Of a stretch of DNA of 64,000 nucleotides, positions 52,831-62,056 are shown piece by piece (the first letter of the stretch is position 1; each line of letters opens with the position of its first letter). Below the pieces are notes generated by a model. It was not told the origin of the DNA. It worked only from the letters and a program-made list of their open reading frames with translations, and did not search any database. The stretch is taken from NCBI GenBank assembly GCA_041661445.1, contig JBAZUK010000001.1, positions 186,001 through 250,000 of the forward strand. Direction: 5' to 3'. The DNA comes from JBAZUK01 sp041661445 (lineage in GTDB: Bacteria > Chlamydiota > Chlamydiia > Chlamydiales > SM23-39). A program made the translations under genes and the position numbers.

Positions 52831-55203
52831 CTATTTTTCAAGTTGTTTTATAATTTCTTTAGTAATTTGTGTATGCTCTGTTTCTATTTCTTCATTAGAA
52901 ATAGTTCTGTTTTTATCCCTATAAATAAATCTAAAAGTTAGATTATTTTTGTTTTCGGGACTTTTAAAAATATCCAAAAGAAAAATGTTTTCTAAAATAG
53001 TTGATTTAAATTTTTCAACTATGTCAAAGATTTTTTGAGCTTCTTCTCTTTCATTTAAAGAAATCGTGAAATCCCTTTGAGAACAAGGCTGATCTGAAAA
53101 ATTTGAAAACGATATTAAGTCTTTTGAGTGATCGATTAAGAAATTTATATTGATTTCAGAGAAAAAAACTCTTTTCTTGATATCAAATTGGTTTAATACA
53201 TTAGGATGAACCTCGCCAATTACACCGAATTCCTGGTCCTCAATTAATAGAGCTGCCTGTTTGAATGGATAAAAATCTTTAAATGATGAATTTTTAAACT
53301 TGTATGATTTATTTAAAGCCGCAGAAAGTATGTTTTCGAGCATTCCCTTTAAATCATAAAAATTCACATCAAAATTTGATTTGTCCCAAAGGTGAGGATT
53401 TCTTTTTCCGGACAATATTGTTGAAAGCACGGATCTTTCAATATATTTATCATTCTCTTTAAAATGAATCTTTGAAATCTCATATGCCTGTATGTCAAAA
53501 TTTTTTCTGGCATGATTAAATTGGACTACTTCCAAAAGCGATGGTAAAAGCGTAGGCCTAAGTATTGATTGATCTATGGATTTATAATGTTTAACGGATA
53601 TGAGTGAATTTCTATCGAAATTAATTAATGCAGTTTCAGAAAGCTTGGGACTAATCAGGTCGCAGGTCTTAATTTCTTGAAGAGATGAGTTCCGTAAGTA
53701 TGAATGAAGTCTTTTTTCGAATAAAAATGCTTTTGAATGAGTCACGCTGGAATTTCTGAAGTAAGGGTTTACTTTAGTCAGGTTGTTATAGCCATAAATT
53801 CTTGCTACTTCTTCAATTAAATCGATCTCTTCATTTATGTCATTTCTATATGTAGGGATTTCAATTAAGATTGCTTCATCATTCTTCTGTAAAATATTAA
53901 ACTCAAGTCTATTGAATATTTCTTCAATTTCACTTTCGCTGATGTTTGTTCCTAATATTTTTTTAACTCGATTGAATCTCAGTGTTATTTTTTTTCTGTC
54001 AAAAGATGATTTTTTAACATCATTTTTTTTACTTATCGATACTTGCTTTTTTGATAGTTTGGCAATTAATTGTGCCGCATAGTCGATTGCAATTTGTACC
54101 ATATTAGGGTCAATTGATTTTTCAAAACGCATTGAACTTTCTGTTTTCAGCCCTAATGACTTGGAGGTTTTCCTGATAGGTATAGGATCAAAAAAAGCTG
54201 ATTCTATTATAATTCTTTTTGTGTTCTTATCTACTTCGGTAGATTTGCTGCCTATAATTCCAGCAATGGTGATAATCTTTTTTTCATCTTTGATAATAAT
54301 TGCATTTTTAGGAATCAATCGTTCATTTTTATCTAAAGAAACAAATTTTATTTCATCAGGATTTGAGCAGATGCTAATTCTGTTTCCTTCAATCTTATCT
54401 AAATCATATGCATGAAGGGGCTGTCCAAATTTTAACATTACATAATTTAAAACATCGACAACATTATTAATTGATCTAAAGCCGCAGGCTTCAAGTTCGT
54501 TTTTAAGCCAGAAAGGGGAATCTTCGATAAGTATATTTTCAATAATTCTTGTGCAGTATCTAGAACATCTTTTATCTTCTAAAGAAATATCTATTTTGTT
54601 TTTTAGATCTGGATTCTCATTTAAATCTAAGCTTGGCATATTTATTTTATTTTTAGTAATTGCAGCAAGTTCCCTTGCAAGTCCAAGACCATTTAAAAGA
54701 TGTCCTAAATTAGGCGTTAAGGAAATTTCAAAAATAGGAGTGCTGAGATAAGATAAATCAATTCCGAGGTTGAGATCGCAGTCCAGCTCAATTATTTTAT
54801 CAGATTCCTCAAATAATCTTAGTTCTTTTGCCGAGCAAAGCATTCCCGAAGTTTCAATGTCTCTAATTTTGGTTTTTTTTATTTCAATGATGTTGTCATT
54901 TTCATCTTTTAATGTTGCTTTATCTTTTGCAAAAGCGGTAATTATGCCGCTTCGGCAATTTGAGGCGCCGCAGACAACCTGATGATTTTCTTTGCCGTCA
55001 AAAACTTGGGCAATGACCAATTTGTCTGCTTTTGGATGCTTTTGTACATCAACAACTTTAACTGATACAACTCCAGAAAAAGGTGGTGTTTCATTTTCAA
55101 TTTTATCAACTTCGATACCTGCTAATGTCAAAAGATGAGAGATATCTTTGCAGCTTTTTGAAATATTTATAAAATCTTTAATTATGGATAGGGTAATTTT
55201 CAT
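52831..55203 (-). CDS. pheT: Phenylalanyl-tRNA synthetase beta subunit
   Basis: A 790-residue subunit: N-terminal EMAP-like tRNA-binding domain (about 40-150, VVDVQKHPKADKLVIAQV), B3/B4 editing domain (about 205-380), B5 domain (about 395-465), catalytic-like core and C-terminal FDX-ACB anticodon domain (about 700-790, FSDQPCSQRDFTISL). Length is normal. pheS is not in this window. The ORF ends in the KQLEK tail. Confidence 0.96.
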   Translation of the reverse strand: MKITLSIIKDFINISKSCKDISHLLTLAGIEVDKIENETPPFSGVVSVKVVDVQKHPKADKLVIAQVFDGKENHQVVCGASNCRSGIITAFAKDKATLKDENDNIIEIKKTKIRDIETSGMLCSAKELRLFEESDKIIELDCDLNLGIDLSYLSTPIFEISLTPNLGHLLNGLGLARELAAITKNKINMPSLDLNENPDLKNKIDISLEDKRCSRYCTRIIENILIEDSPFWLKNELEACGFRSINNVVDVLNYVMLKFGQPLHAYDLDKIEGNRISICSNPDEIKFVSLDKNERLIPKNAIIIKDEKKIITIAGIIGSKSTEVDKNTKRIIIESAFFDPIPIRKTSKSLGLKTESSMRFEKSIDPNMVQIAIDYAAQLIAKLSKKQVSISKKNDVKKSSFDRKKITLRFNRVKKILGTNISESEIEEIFNRLEFNILQKNDEAILIEIPTYRNDINEEIDLIEEVARIYGYNNLTKVNPYFRNSSVTHSKAFLFEKRLHSYLRNSSLQEIKTCDLISPKLSETALINFDRNSLISVKHYKSIDQSILRPTLLPSLLEVVQFNHARKNFDIQAYEISKIHFKENDKYIERSVLSTILSGKRNPHLWDKSNFDVNFYDLKGMLENILSAALNKSYKFKNSSFKDFYPFKQAALLIEDQEFGVIGEVHPNVLNQFDIKKRVFFSEININFLIDHSKDLISFSNFSDQPCSQRDFTISLNEREEAQKIFDIVEKFKSTILENIFLLDIFKSPENKNNLTFRFIYRDKNRTISNEEIETEHTQITKEIIKQLEK

Positions 55204-55280
55204 AGCAATAAATAAATAATAATTTTACCTAATTTATAACAAAAGGAATTTGCAGAAAAGATAAATTATCTTTAAACACT

Positions 55281-55487
55281 TTACACGGGATCATTTCCGC
55301 CTTTGCAGAAAGGATTGCATCTCACTATGCGCTTGATAATTAAAAAAAATGCTTTTAATATGCTATATTTCTGAAAGGCTTGCAGAGCATATTCAGAGCA
55401 TGTCGGAGTAAAACGGCATCTGTGTTTTAAATGAGGACTAATAACAAGCTGGTAGGTTCGTATGAGAAATATAAAAATTTTTTTCAT
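55281..55487 (-). CDS. yidD: Membrane protein insertion efficiency factor YidD
   Basis: 68 residues from the Met at 55487, the typical YidD start (KKIFIFLIRTYQLVISP). The signature CRFTPTCSEYALQAFQKY and RCNPFCKGGNDPV are complete. An upstream in-frame ATG at 55559 would add an unusual hydrophobic leader and is not preferred. YidD acts at the inner face of the membrane with YidC. Its 5' end overlaps the start of the divergent peptidase gene if that begins at 55462. Confidence 0.92.
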   Translation of the reverse strand: MKKIFIFLIRTYQLVISPHLKHRCRFTPTCSEYALQAFQKYSILKAFFLIIKRIVRCNPFCKGGNDPV

Positions 55488-57120
55488 CTTAATAACTTTT
55501 TTAGGCATGATTAAATTATATCCAATAAGTAAGAATAATATGAATAAAAATGAAAACATAAAATTATTTTTAGAAGATTTCTATAATCAGATCAGCGTTA
55601 AAGAAGAGCAGCTTAATAAGGCAGCTTGGCTTTTAGAGACCACGGGTTCAAAAGATGCTGCTGATCTAGTGGCTTCTCTTAGCAATGAGTATAAACTGTT
55701 TTTTAGTAATGAGAATATTTATAAAAAATTAATTGAATACAGCAAAATAAAGTCTTTAGATAATCTTACAAAAAGACAAATTGATATTTTAATAGATTCC
55801 TTCAAAGCTAATATGATCCCGAAAGAACTTATGAAAGAAATTTCAATTAAGGAATCCGAGCTTTATCAGGCTTATGCGAATTTTCGGCCTATGATAGATA
55901 ATAAAAAAGTTTCTGAAAATCAGATCAGGGAAATTTTAGAAAATGAAAAATCGATTGATATAAGAAAAAAGGCATGGGAAGCATCAAAAGAAGTAGGAGC
56001 TGCTTTAGCTCCTAAAATAATAGAGCTTGCAAAACTTAGAAATCAGGCTGCGAAACATGTCGGATATGATAATTATTTTGACATGATGTTAGATCTTAAT
56101 GAGATAAATAAAGAAAAGCTTTTTCAAACTTTTGCAGATTTAAAGAAGCGAACAGATAAATCTTTTAATGAAACAATGATGCAGATCAATGAAGTTCTAG
56201 CAGAAAAATTCAGTGTCCCAGCTAATCAGTTAGGTCCTTGGGCATGGAAAGAACCTCATGGTCAGGAAGATCCTATTAAATCTTCTAAGCTTAATGATAT
56301 TTTTTCTGACAAGGATATTTTGGCTATTGCTAAATCTTACTATGAAAAAATGGGTTTTGATATAGATACATTAATCAAGAATAGCGATCTTTATGAAAGA
56401 GAAGGTAAAAATCAGCATGCATTCTGCACAGATATCGATAGAAAAAAAGATGTCAGGACTTTAAATAACATAAAGCCAAATCCTCAATGGATGGAAACTT
56501 TGTTACATGAATTTGGACATGCTGTTTATGATTTAAATATTAACGAAAAACTTCCTTGGCTTCTTCGTCAGCCGGCTCACATTTTTGTTACTGAAGCAAT
56601 AGCTCTTTTGATGGGAAGACAGCCCTATACTAAAGAGTTTTTAATGGACTTCTGTAATATTTCTGATGAAAAATTATTTCAAGATATTCATAACGGGGCA
56701 AAAAGAAGACAGCTAATTTTTTCCAGATTTGTTTTTTTAATGACTGAATTCGAAAGCAATCTGTATTCAGATCCAAACCAGGATTTAAACAAACTCTGGT
56801 GGGATCTTTATGAAAAATATTACAATCTTCCAAAACCTAAAAACAGAGAAGGTAAGGCTGACTGGGCAGCTAAATATCATATAGGTCTAGCTCCGGTTTA
56901 TTATTATAACTACCTGCTCGGAGAGGTATTAGCTTCCATGCTCAATCAAAAACTTATAGGTCTTACAAAAGATAATATCATATGGAAAAAACAGGCAGCT
57001 GATTTTCTAACAAACAAAATGTTCAGAGTTGGCAGCAGTTATAGATGGGATGATCTGGTTGAACATGTAACTAACCAGAAATTTTCAATAGATTCTTGGG
57101 TAAATGAATGTAACAATTAA
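55462..57120 (+). CDS. Zinc metallopeptidase of the M3/M2-like clan
   Basis: A 552-residue protein with HEFGH (349-353) and a third zinc ligand Glu378 in VTEAIALLMG, 25 residues further, as in M3-type (oligoendopeptidase/thimet) and M2 enzymes. The C-terminal YHIGLAPVYYYNYLLGEVLA resembles M3 C-termini. The hydrophobic N-terminus (KIFFILITFLGMIKLYP) suggests a signal peptide and a periplasmic enzyme. If instead Met27 (55540) starts, the enzyme would be cytoplasmic and the overlap with yidD would vanish. Catalytic residues are intact. A terminator follows. Confidence 0.85.
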   Translation: MRNIKIFFILITFLGMIKLYPISKNNMNKNENIKLFLEDFYNQISVKEEQLNKAAWLLETTGSKDAADLVASLSNEYKLFFSNENIYKKLIEYSKIKSLDNLTKRQIDILIDSFKANMIPKELMKEISIKESELYQAYANFRPMIDNKKVSENQIREILENEKSIDIRKKAWEASKEVGAALAPKIIELAKLRNQAAKHVGYDNYFDMMLDLNEINKEKLFQTFADLKKRTDKSFNETMMQINEVLAEKFSVPANQLGPWAWKEPHGQEDPIKSSKLNDIFSDKDILAIAKSYYEKMGFDIDTLIKNSDLYEREGKNQHAFCTDIDRKKDVRTLNNIKPNPQWMETLLHEFGHAVYDLNINEKLPWLLRQPAHIFVTEAIALLMGRQPYTKEFLMDFCNISDEKLFQDIHNGAKRRQLIFSRFVFLMTEFESNLYSDPNQDLNKLWWDLYEKYYNLPKPKNREGKADWAAKYHIGLAPVYYYNYLLGEVLASMLNQKLIGLTKDNIIWKKQAADFLTNKMFRVGSSYRWDDLVEHVTNQKFSIDSWVNECNN

Positions 57121-57151
57121 ATGATATATATACATTTTTCCTTAGGTATTC

Positions 57152-57187
57152 ATGCCAAACGAACATTTGACACATGTTGTTTGGCAT
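57152..57187 (+). terminator. Rho-independent terminator of the metallopeptidase gene
   Basis: ATGCCAAAC (57152-57160) pairs with GTTTGGCAT (57179-57187), extended inward by AACAT/ATGTT, with loop TTGACAC. A T-run follows shortly after. Confidence 0.82.
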
Positions 57188-57241
57188 CTTATTTTTTGTT
57201 CTAAATGCAAAAAATGAGTTACAGAAAAAAGTTTAGCGACA

Positions 57242-57880
57242 TTAAAACCCTATGGTATATTCAACCGTAGTTAAAAGCCCAAACACAACAACACCCAAAT
57301 CCGCATGCCCCAAAAATGGATGATGAGAAGATATGCTGACTATACCTACAGCTGTAGCTATAGCAGGCAAAAGATTGATGCTAAGCTGGGTAAACTGAAC
57401 TTTTTTTCTTTCTTTTCCAAAAATCAATTCAATATTAGGATAAACACCGTAAAATCTTCCCCTCCACTGAAAAATGCTTCCTACTTCAGCTCCAATTCCA
57501 AAATAAGAGCAATTATCTTTTTTATATTTTAAATATTCATATTTTAAGGATGGCAAAAAGACCCCATTCTTTCCTCCTGCACCCATTAAGATTAAATGAA
57601 AATTAAAATTTAAATCATGTCCATTATACTTCTGAATGTTGTGAAAACGTCTTCCCACTCCAAAATTTTGAATTAAAAAAGAAGTTCCTGCTTTAGAATA
57701 CCAATATGAAATAGGATCGTTATTTTTCGTTTCTTCAGATACTTTAGAATCTTCTACTTTAGAATCTTCTTTTGAAAGAGTCATATCATATTGAGCCACA
57801 TTGTTTTCTTGATTCATGGATTCTTCAGAAAATATTGTGCTGATAATTAATGTCGCTATAGTTAAACATATTCTTTTCAT
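57242..57880 (-). CDS. Hypothetical exported protein, possible outer-membrane barrel
   Basis: A 212-residue protein with a signal peptide (ICLTIATLIISTIFS, cleavage near residue 18-19). A Ser/Asp/Lys/Glu linker with a duplicated DSKVEDSKVSEE element (about 38-50) follows, then strands rich in Gly, Tyr and Phe (YFGIGAEVGSIFQWRGRFYG) and a terminal TVEYTIGF with C-terminal Phe. This suggests a small beta-barrel. Not recognised as a family. Confidence 0.68.
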   Translation of the reverse strand: MKRICLTIATLIISTIFSEESMNQENNVAQYDMTLSKEDSKVEDSKVSEETKNNDPISYWYSKAGTSFLIQNFGVGRRFHNIQKYNGHDLNFNFHLILMGAGGKNGVFLPSLKYEYLKYKKDNCSYFGIGAEVGSIFQWRGRFYGVYPNIELIFGKERKKVQFTQLSINLLPAIATAVGIVSISSHHPFLGHADLGVVVFGLLTTVEYTIGF

Positions 57881-58032
57881 ATTATACCTATTAATAAAAG
57901 GTAAACAATTCTAAATAAGTAAGGTTTTAAAATAAATTAAATTATCTAATATTAAATTATTAATTTTTTTTTTACTTTTTAACTTTCTATTTGTTTTTAA
58001 CTTTCTATTTGTTAAATTCTTTGTAGAATTTA

Positions 58033-58116
58033 GCGGGAGTGGTGGAATTGGTAGACACGCTACCTTGAGGTGGTAGTGAGGTAATTCTCCTGGGGGTTCG
58101 AGTCCCCCCTTTCGCA
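58033..58116 (+). tRNA. tRNA-Leu (GAG anticodon)
   Basis: An 84-base class II tRNA with a long variable arm. Acceptor GCGGGAG pairs with CTTTCGC using G-T pairs, anticodon stem CTACC/GGTAG encloses TTGAGGT (anticodon GAG), and the T-arm has GTTCGAGTC. Discriminator A; no CCA encoded. Confidence 0.94.
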
Positions 58117-58356
58117 ATTTAAAGCTTTCCTTTTAAGATTCCTATAAATATATATGCTAGTAAAAAATGATATAAGGATCTGAGTAAAAGTAAATGAGTA
58201 TTTACTTATAAAAATCCTTTAATTAAAGTATAGATAAATTTATAAAATTACTTTTTTGAAAAGAACAATTTTCAAATTTACATTCAGAAAATATTTCACC
58301 TGAAAAATTTTTATCATCAAAATTTTTGCGATTGAATGTTTGATTCTCATAAGACT

Positions 58357-59221
58357 TTATTTATCAAGTCCTATTGTCTTATAGAAATTATTTAACTCTT
58401 CAAAAGCTTGTAACATTGTCAATTTTATATCACATTCAGCAGCAAGCGCGTTATATAAAGATGTCCATTCTAAAGGAGGAGACTCAAGAACCTGGGGTAT
58501 TTTGTGAGTTTTTCGTGTTTTAAATACTTTTTGAATCACTAATTTAAAATTGCTTAAATTAATTTGTTTTAATTTTATTAGCAATATCATGTCTATCAAA
58601 TCTTTTACCCTAGAATTCACCCTTTCTTTTCTAGGTAATGAATATGCATGCAATTTTTCTGCAAGCTGCTGTTCAACGGATATCATTTTTATCTTAGGAG
58701 TAGCGATGTCACAATATTTTAGCCAATCACAGCCATCTATATCTTCAATTTCATCTACAATAACGTCTGCTCCAATATCTAGCTGAAATCTGACAAAAAG
58801 ACGTTTATCAATAAAAGATGAAATGGAATATCTAGCTCCACCATAAGGTGCGTTTTCTAATTCCATTTGGGCCTTACTTATTTCAAATGTAAAAAAATCA
58901 TTTAAATCTATTTTGGATAATTGTCTTAGCTCTTCGATGATAATCTCTTCCATTGATGAATTAATATCATTAATTCTATGTAAGCATGTTAAATCAATAT
59001 CTTTTGTAGCTCTAGAAGAAGAAAATCTAAGTTCCATGGCATATCCGCCTTTAAGAACAAAATTACTTGAATCATGATAAAAAATTCTAGCTAGCAATCT
59101 TTCAAAAGCTAATTTACGTCGAGTTCTTTGCAAATCTAGGTTATTTTTACTAGCAATATTTTTTTAATCTGCTTTCTAAACTTTTTCTAAAATCCGTTGG
59201 TGTTTTAAACATTGCTACCAT
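58357..59221 (-). pseudogene. abiEii: AbiEii-type nucleotidyltransferase toxin, frameshifted in an A7 tract
   Basis: The 258-codon frame from 59133 down carries the AbiEii motifs LKGGYAMELRF and RATKDIDLT (nucleotidyltransferase GG...DxD). It lacks the normal first 25-30 residues. These are found just upstream in another frame: from ATG 59221, VAMFKTPTDFRKSLESRLKK, then a stop. Removing one A from the A7 run (plus strand T7, 59159-59165) joins the frames into RLKNIASKNNLDLQRTRRKL, matching the family's N-terminus. The start overlaps the abiEi stop (ATGGTAG). The gene is therefore inactivated, phase-variable, rescued by slippage, or a sequencing error; an internal TTG start could still yield the core. 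Confidence 0.82.
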
Positions 59222-59814
59222 TTAAGTAATTCCACAAGTTTTTTATATGTATTTAAATGAGTATTTTTAAGATTTATTAATTCATTTTTTAGAACGAGGC
59301 CTCTTTCAAGAGATTGCCCTGTTGCCTGAATGATAAAATTATCGGCCACAGTCCCTGAACCAATCACATCTATGATTGTTTTTATAGGAGTAGTTACCTT
59401 ATAACCTTGTCGTATTTCAATATCAGATTCTTTTAAATTTTCATGATGTAAACAAAGAATTTTTGGTATTTCAATGCGTCTGCGGAAATTAATAGGTACA
59501 GTCATATGCATTTTGGAAGACATTACATCAGATAGCTCATAAATATCCAAAGCAGTTTCATGAGACCATACTCCTTGAGGAATATCTTTTTGATTTCGAC
59601 TCCAGAGGTACCATAAAACTAATTCAGGTCGGTCGGTTATAGGGTAGCGAGCTAAACGGTAAATTCCTCTAGCTTCTTGTATCCATGCTCCTGAGGTTAA
59701 ATTTAAATGAAAATTAGGACGAAAATATCCACATTTTACTGCCTGTTTAGCTGTAAAAAATCCCTGCTGGTGATCTGCAATTTCAAAAAGTTTATTTTTA
59801 TTACTCATACACAA
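59215..59814 (-). CDS. abiEi: AbiEi-type antitoxin/transcriptional repressor
   Basis: A 199-residue protein with an N-terminal winged-helix region (about 8-55, ADHQQGFFTAKQAVKCGY) of the AbiEi antitoxin class and a C-terminal domain containing the family stretches GVWSHETALDIYELSD and TPIKTIIDVIG. In type IV toxin-antitoxin systems AbiEi represses its own promoter and counters AbiEii. The gene immediately precedes the toxin gene with a few bases of overlap, the usual order. Confidence 0.85.
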   Translation of the reverse strand: MCMSNKNKLFEIADHQQGFFTAKQAVKCGYFRPNFHLNLTSGAWIQEARGIYRLARYPITDRPELVLWYLWSRNQKDIPQGVWSHETALDIYELSDVMSSKMHMTVPINFRRRIEIPKILCLHHENLKESDIEIRQGYKVTTPIKTIIDVIGSGTVADNFIIQATGQSLERGLVLKNELINLKNTHLNTYKKLVELLKW

Positions 59815-59929
59815 ACGTTATAATTTTTATAATATTCGTGCAAATATTTTATTCAATTCAAGGATTTTGATTCAATTAATTATTTAATAGTTAATCATTT
59901 AGATATAATGAAATTTGTAGAAGAATTAA

Positions 59930-60166
59930 TCAAGAATCGGAATAAATTCGGCTTTTTCGCAGGATTATTAAAAGTTGAATTACATTAATAATATCTTTAA
60001 TACGATCTTTTTGAATCAAATTATCTGGTAATATGCCGCGATGTTTTAAATATCCTTCTTCAAAACTTTTAACACTAAACGGAAACTCTTGAAAATGTCT
60101 TATTATTATATCGAAATCTATAAGAGGACATTCTATATGTGCAAATTCCCAATCAAGAACCGTCAA
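59930..60166 (-). pseudogene. Remnant of an aminoglycoside/choline phosphotransferase-fold gene
   Basis: A 78-residue frame beginning TVLDWEFAHIECPLIDFD, the metal-binding DxD-like motif and following helix of the APH/choline-kinase fold. The N-terminal lobe and the catalytic HGDxxxxN loop that must precede it are absent; upstream in this frame a stop codon occurs within 15 bases, and no matching N-lobe was seen in the neighbouring frames. It seems a decayed fragment beside the frameshifted AbiE toxin gene. Confidence 0.65.
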
Positions 60167-60263
60167 ACCTTTTTTTCTTCATTCCATCTCTAAATTGGTT
60201 CGATGTGAGTTCGCTAAAGGGTAAATTTAAGTCTATATTTAGAGTTTCCTAAAATAAAAAAAA

Positions 60264-61817
60264 TTAATTACACATAATAGGAATCAAAACAACTGGAAAT
60301 CCAACTTTTTTAATTGGAACTAATAAAATTCCATTTGCTACTTGGAATCCTTGTAAAGATCCGTCTGTTTGAAACCACGTAGCATATATATATTCTCCAT
60401 TTGAACTTATTGAAATATCTATAAAATTCGCTGAATCTCCGGGAGTGCTGATATTAGGAGTGCCTTGAGGAGTTGATGTTGGGTCTGTCCATGTTAAACC
60501 ATTATCAGCAGATATGGCAACTTGTATAAAAGAATTAGATAAAATATCAGTGCTTCGTCGCCATATGGCATAAACATATTTTCCGGTTGAATCAGTAACT
60601 ATGTTTGGATTTCCTGAAGTTCCATCAATAGAGAAAAGTCTTGGTTGTGATAGATTAGGTGTGCCATCTAATGCCGGGGTTGAAGTCGGATAGTCCCAGT
60701 TTAGTCCATTATCAGAAGATACAGCTGTTTGTATTCTATTAATTGTTCCATCAAATCTTTCCCATATTGCATAAACATATTGTCCATCGCTGCAGGTAGT
60801 GATTTGAGGTCGATTTGCAAAACCACCAGGTTGTGATAGATTGGGTGTACCATCTGAAGCTGGAGTTGATGTTGGAGAGTTCCATGTTTGGCCATTGTCA
60901 GAAGAAACAGCCGCTTGTATTCTATTAAAAACCCCATCTAATCCACTCCAAACAGCGTAAACATATTTTCCATCATTAGCAGGATTGGTAGAATCTTTGT
61001 TAGTGATTATCTGAGGAAATATAGCCCCAGACGCAGATAAATCGGTAACTGCAGACCAGTTTTGGCCATTGTCAGAAGAATATTTTGTTTGAATTATACT
61101 ACCGCTTGCTTGCCAAATAGCATAAACATATTGTCCACTATTACTGGTCACTATTTGAGAGGAACTCTGAATATTAGCTGTAGCAGATAAATCAGTAACT
61201 GCAGACCAGGTCTGACCATTGTCAGAAGAATATTTTGTTTGGATTGAACCGAACCTAAACCAGGTTGCATAAACATACACTCCATCACCGCTGGCTGTTA
61301 TTTGTGGCTGACTAGAATTCTGGCCGGTTGCAGATAAATCAGTAGCTGCAGACCAGGTTTGCCCATAGTCAGATGAGTAAGCTGTTTGTGTGATCGTGTT
61401 TGTTCCATTGGACCTTGTCCATATAGCATAAACATACTGACCATTATCACTATTTGTTATTTGTGGTTCTTCAGTATTGCCGTCAGAGGCCCCTGTTCTC
61501 TGCTCTGAGAGATTTGGAGTGCCGTAAACGGTATTGGCCGGATTGGACCAGGTATCTCCAAAATCAGAGGAAATACAGACCTGTATTCTATTGACAGGAC
61601 CTTCTAATCTACTCCAAATAGCATAGACATATTGTCCGCTGCTGTCCGTGCTGTCCGTAATGACTTTCTCGGAACCAGAAGGTATGTTAGTACCATTTCG
61701 GTCTGCTAAATTAGGTGATACATCAGGCGTTGTTGTTGGATAGGTAAAATCGGTTGTTGCAAAAATGTTTATTGATAAAATCATTAAAAAACTTAATTTT
61801 TTTAAAAATGAAAACAC
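60264..61817 (-). CDS. Secreted Asp-box (BNR/sialidase-type) repeat protein, second copy
   Basis: A 517-residue homologue of the protein at 28144-29580. A signal peptide (LSFLMILSINIFATT) precedes repeats of the form GQYVYAIWxRxDGTxNRIQxA with an Asp-box S-S-D-N-G-Q-T-W; seven boxes are visible. It ends in IKKVGFPVVLIPIMCN, echoing KKVFFPVIIFPGAR of the other copy. DNA-level similarity between adjacent repeats is high. No sialidase catalytic residues were recognised. Likely a secreted or surface beta-propeller. Confidence 0.85.
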   Translation of the reverse strand: MFSFLKKLSFLMILSINIFATTDFTYPTTTPDVSPNLADRNGTNIPSGSEKVITDSTDSSGQYVYAIWSRLEGPVNRIQVCISSDFGDTWSNPANTVYGTPNLSEQRTGASDGNTEEPQITNSDNGQYVYAIWTRSNGTNTITQTAYSSDYGQTWSAATDLSATGQNSSQPQITASGDGVYVYATWFRFGSIQTKYSSDNGQTWSAVTDLSATANIQSSSQIVTSNSGQYVYAIWQASGSIIQTKYSSDNGQNWSAVTDLSASGAIFPQIITNKDSTNPANDGKYVYAVWSGLDGVFNRIQAAVSSDNGQTWNSPTSTPASDGTPNLSQPGGFANRPQITTCSDGQYVYAIWERFDGTINRIQTAVSSDNGLNWDYPTSTPALDGTPNLSQPRLFSIDGTSGNPNIVTDSTGKYVYAIWRRSTDILSNSFIQVAISADNGLTWTDPTSTPQGTPNISTPGDSANFIDISISSNGEYIYATWFQTDGSLQGFQVANGILLVPIKKVGFPVVLIPIMCN

Positions 61818-61998
61818 TAAAGACCCCTGATTAATTTAAGAAAAAAAAGATATTAATAATTTATTTAAAATTCAACTAAATTATTTTAATTTGTGATCTG
61901 TAAAGTTGTAATTTTTATTTATGCTTTTGCTTTTTGCATCCGATTTTTAAAAGGAGCTTTTATTTACTGCTTTATGCTGACAATGGTTATTAAGGCTA

Positions 61999-62027
61999 TT
62001 GAGATAATTATAAAAAATAATTACAAT
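61999..62027 (+). promoter_or_regulatory. Putative promoter of the M48-like gene
   Basis: TTGAGA (61999-62004), 17 bases, TACAAT (62022-62027), with the ATG about 30 bases further and CAGGAA as ribosome-binding site. Confidence 0.5.
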
Positions 62028-62056
62028 CCTTTCGATTAAAAAACTCAGGAAATTAT

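Noticed and set aside
55488..55559. Upstream extension of yidD
   Set aside because: Adds 24 residues not found in YidD proteins and deepens the overlap with the divergent peptidase gene.
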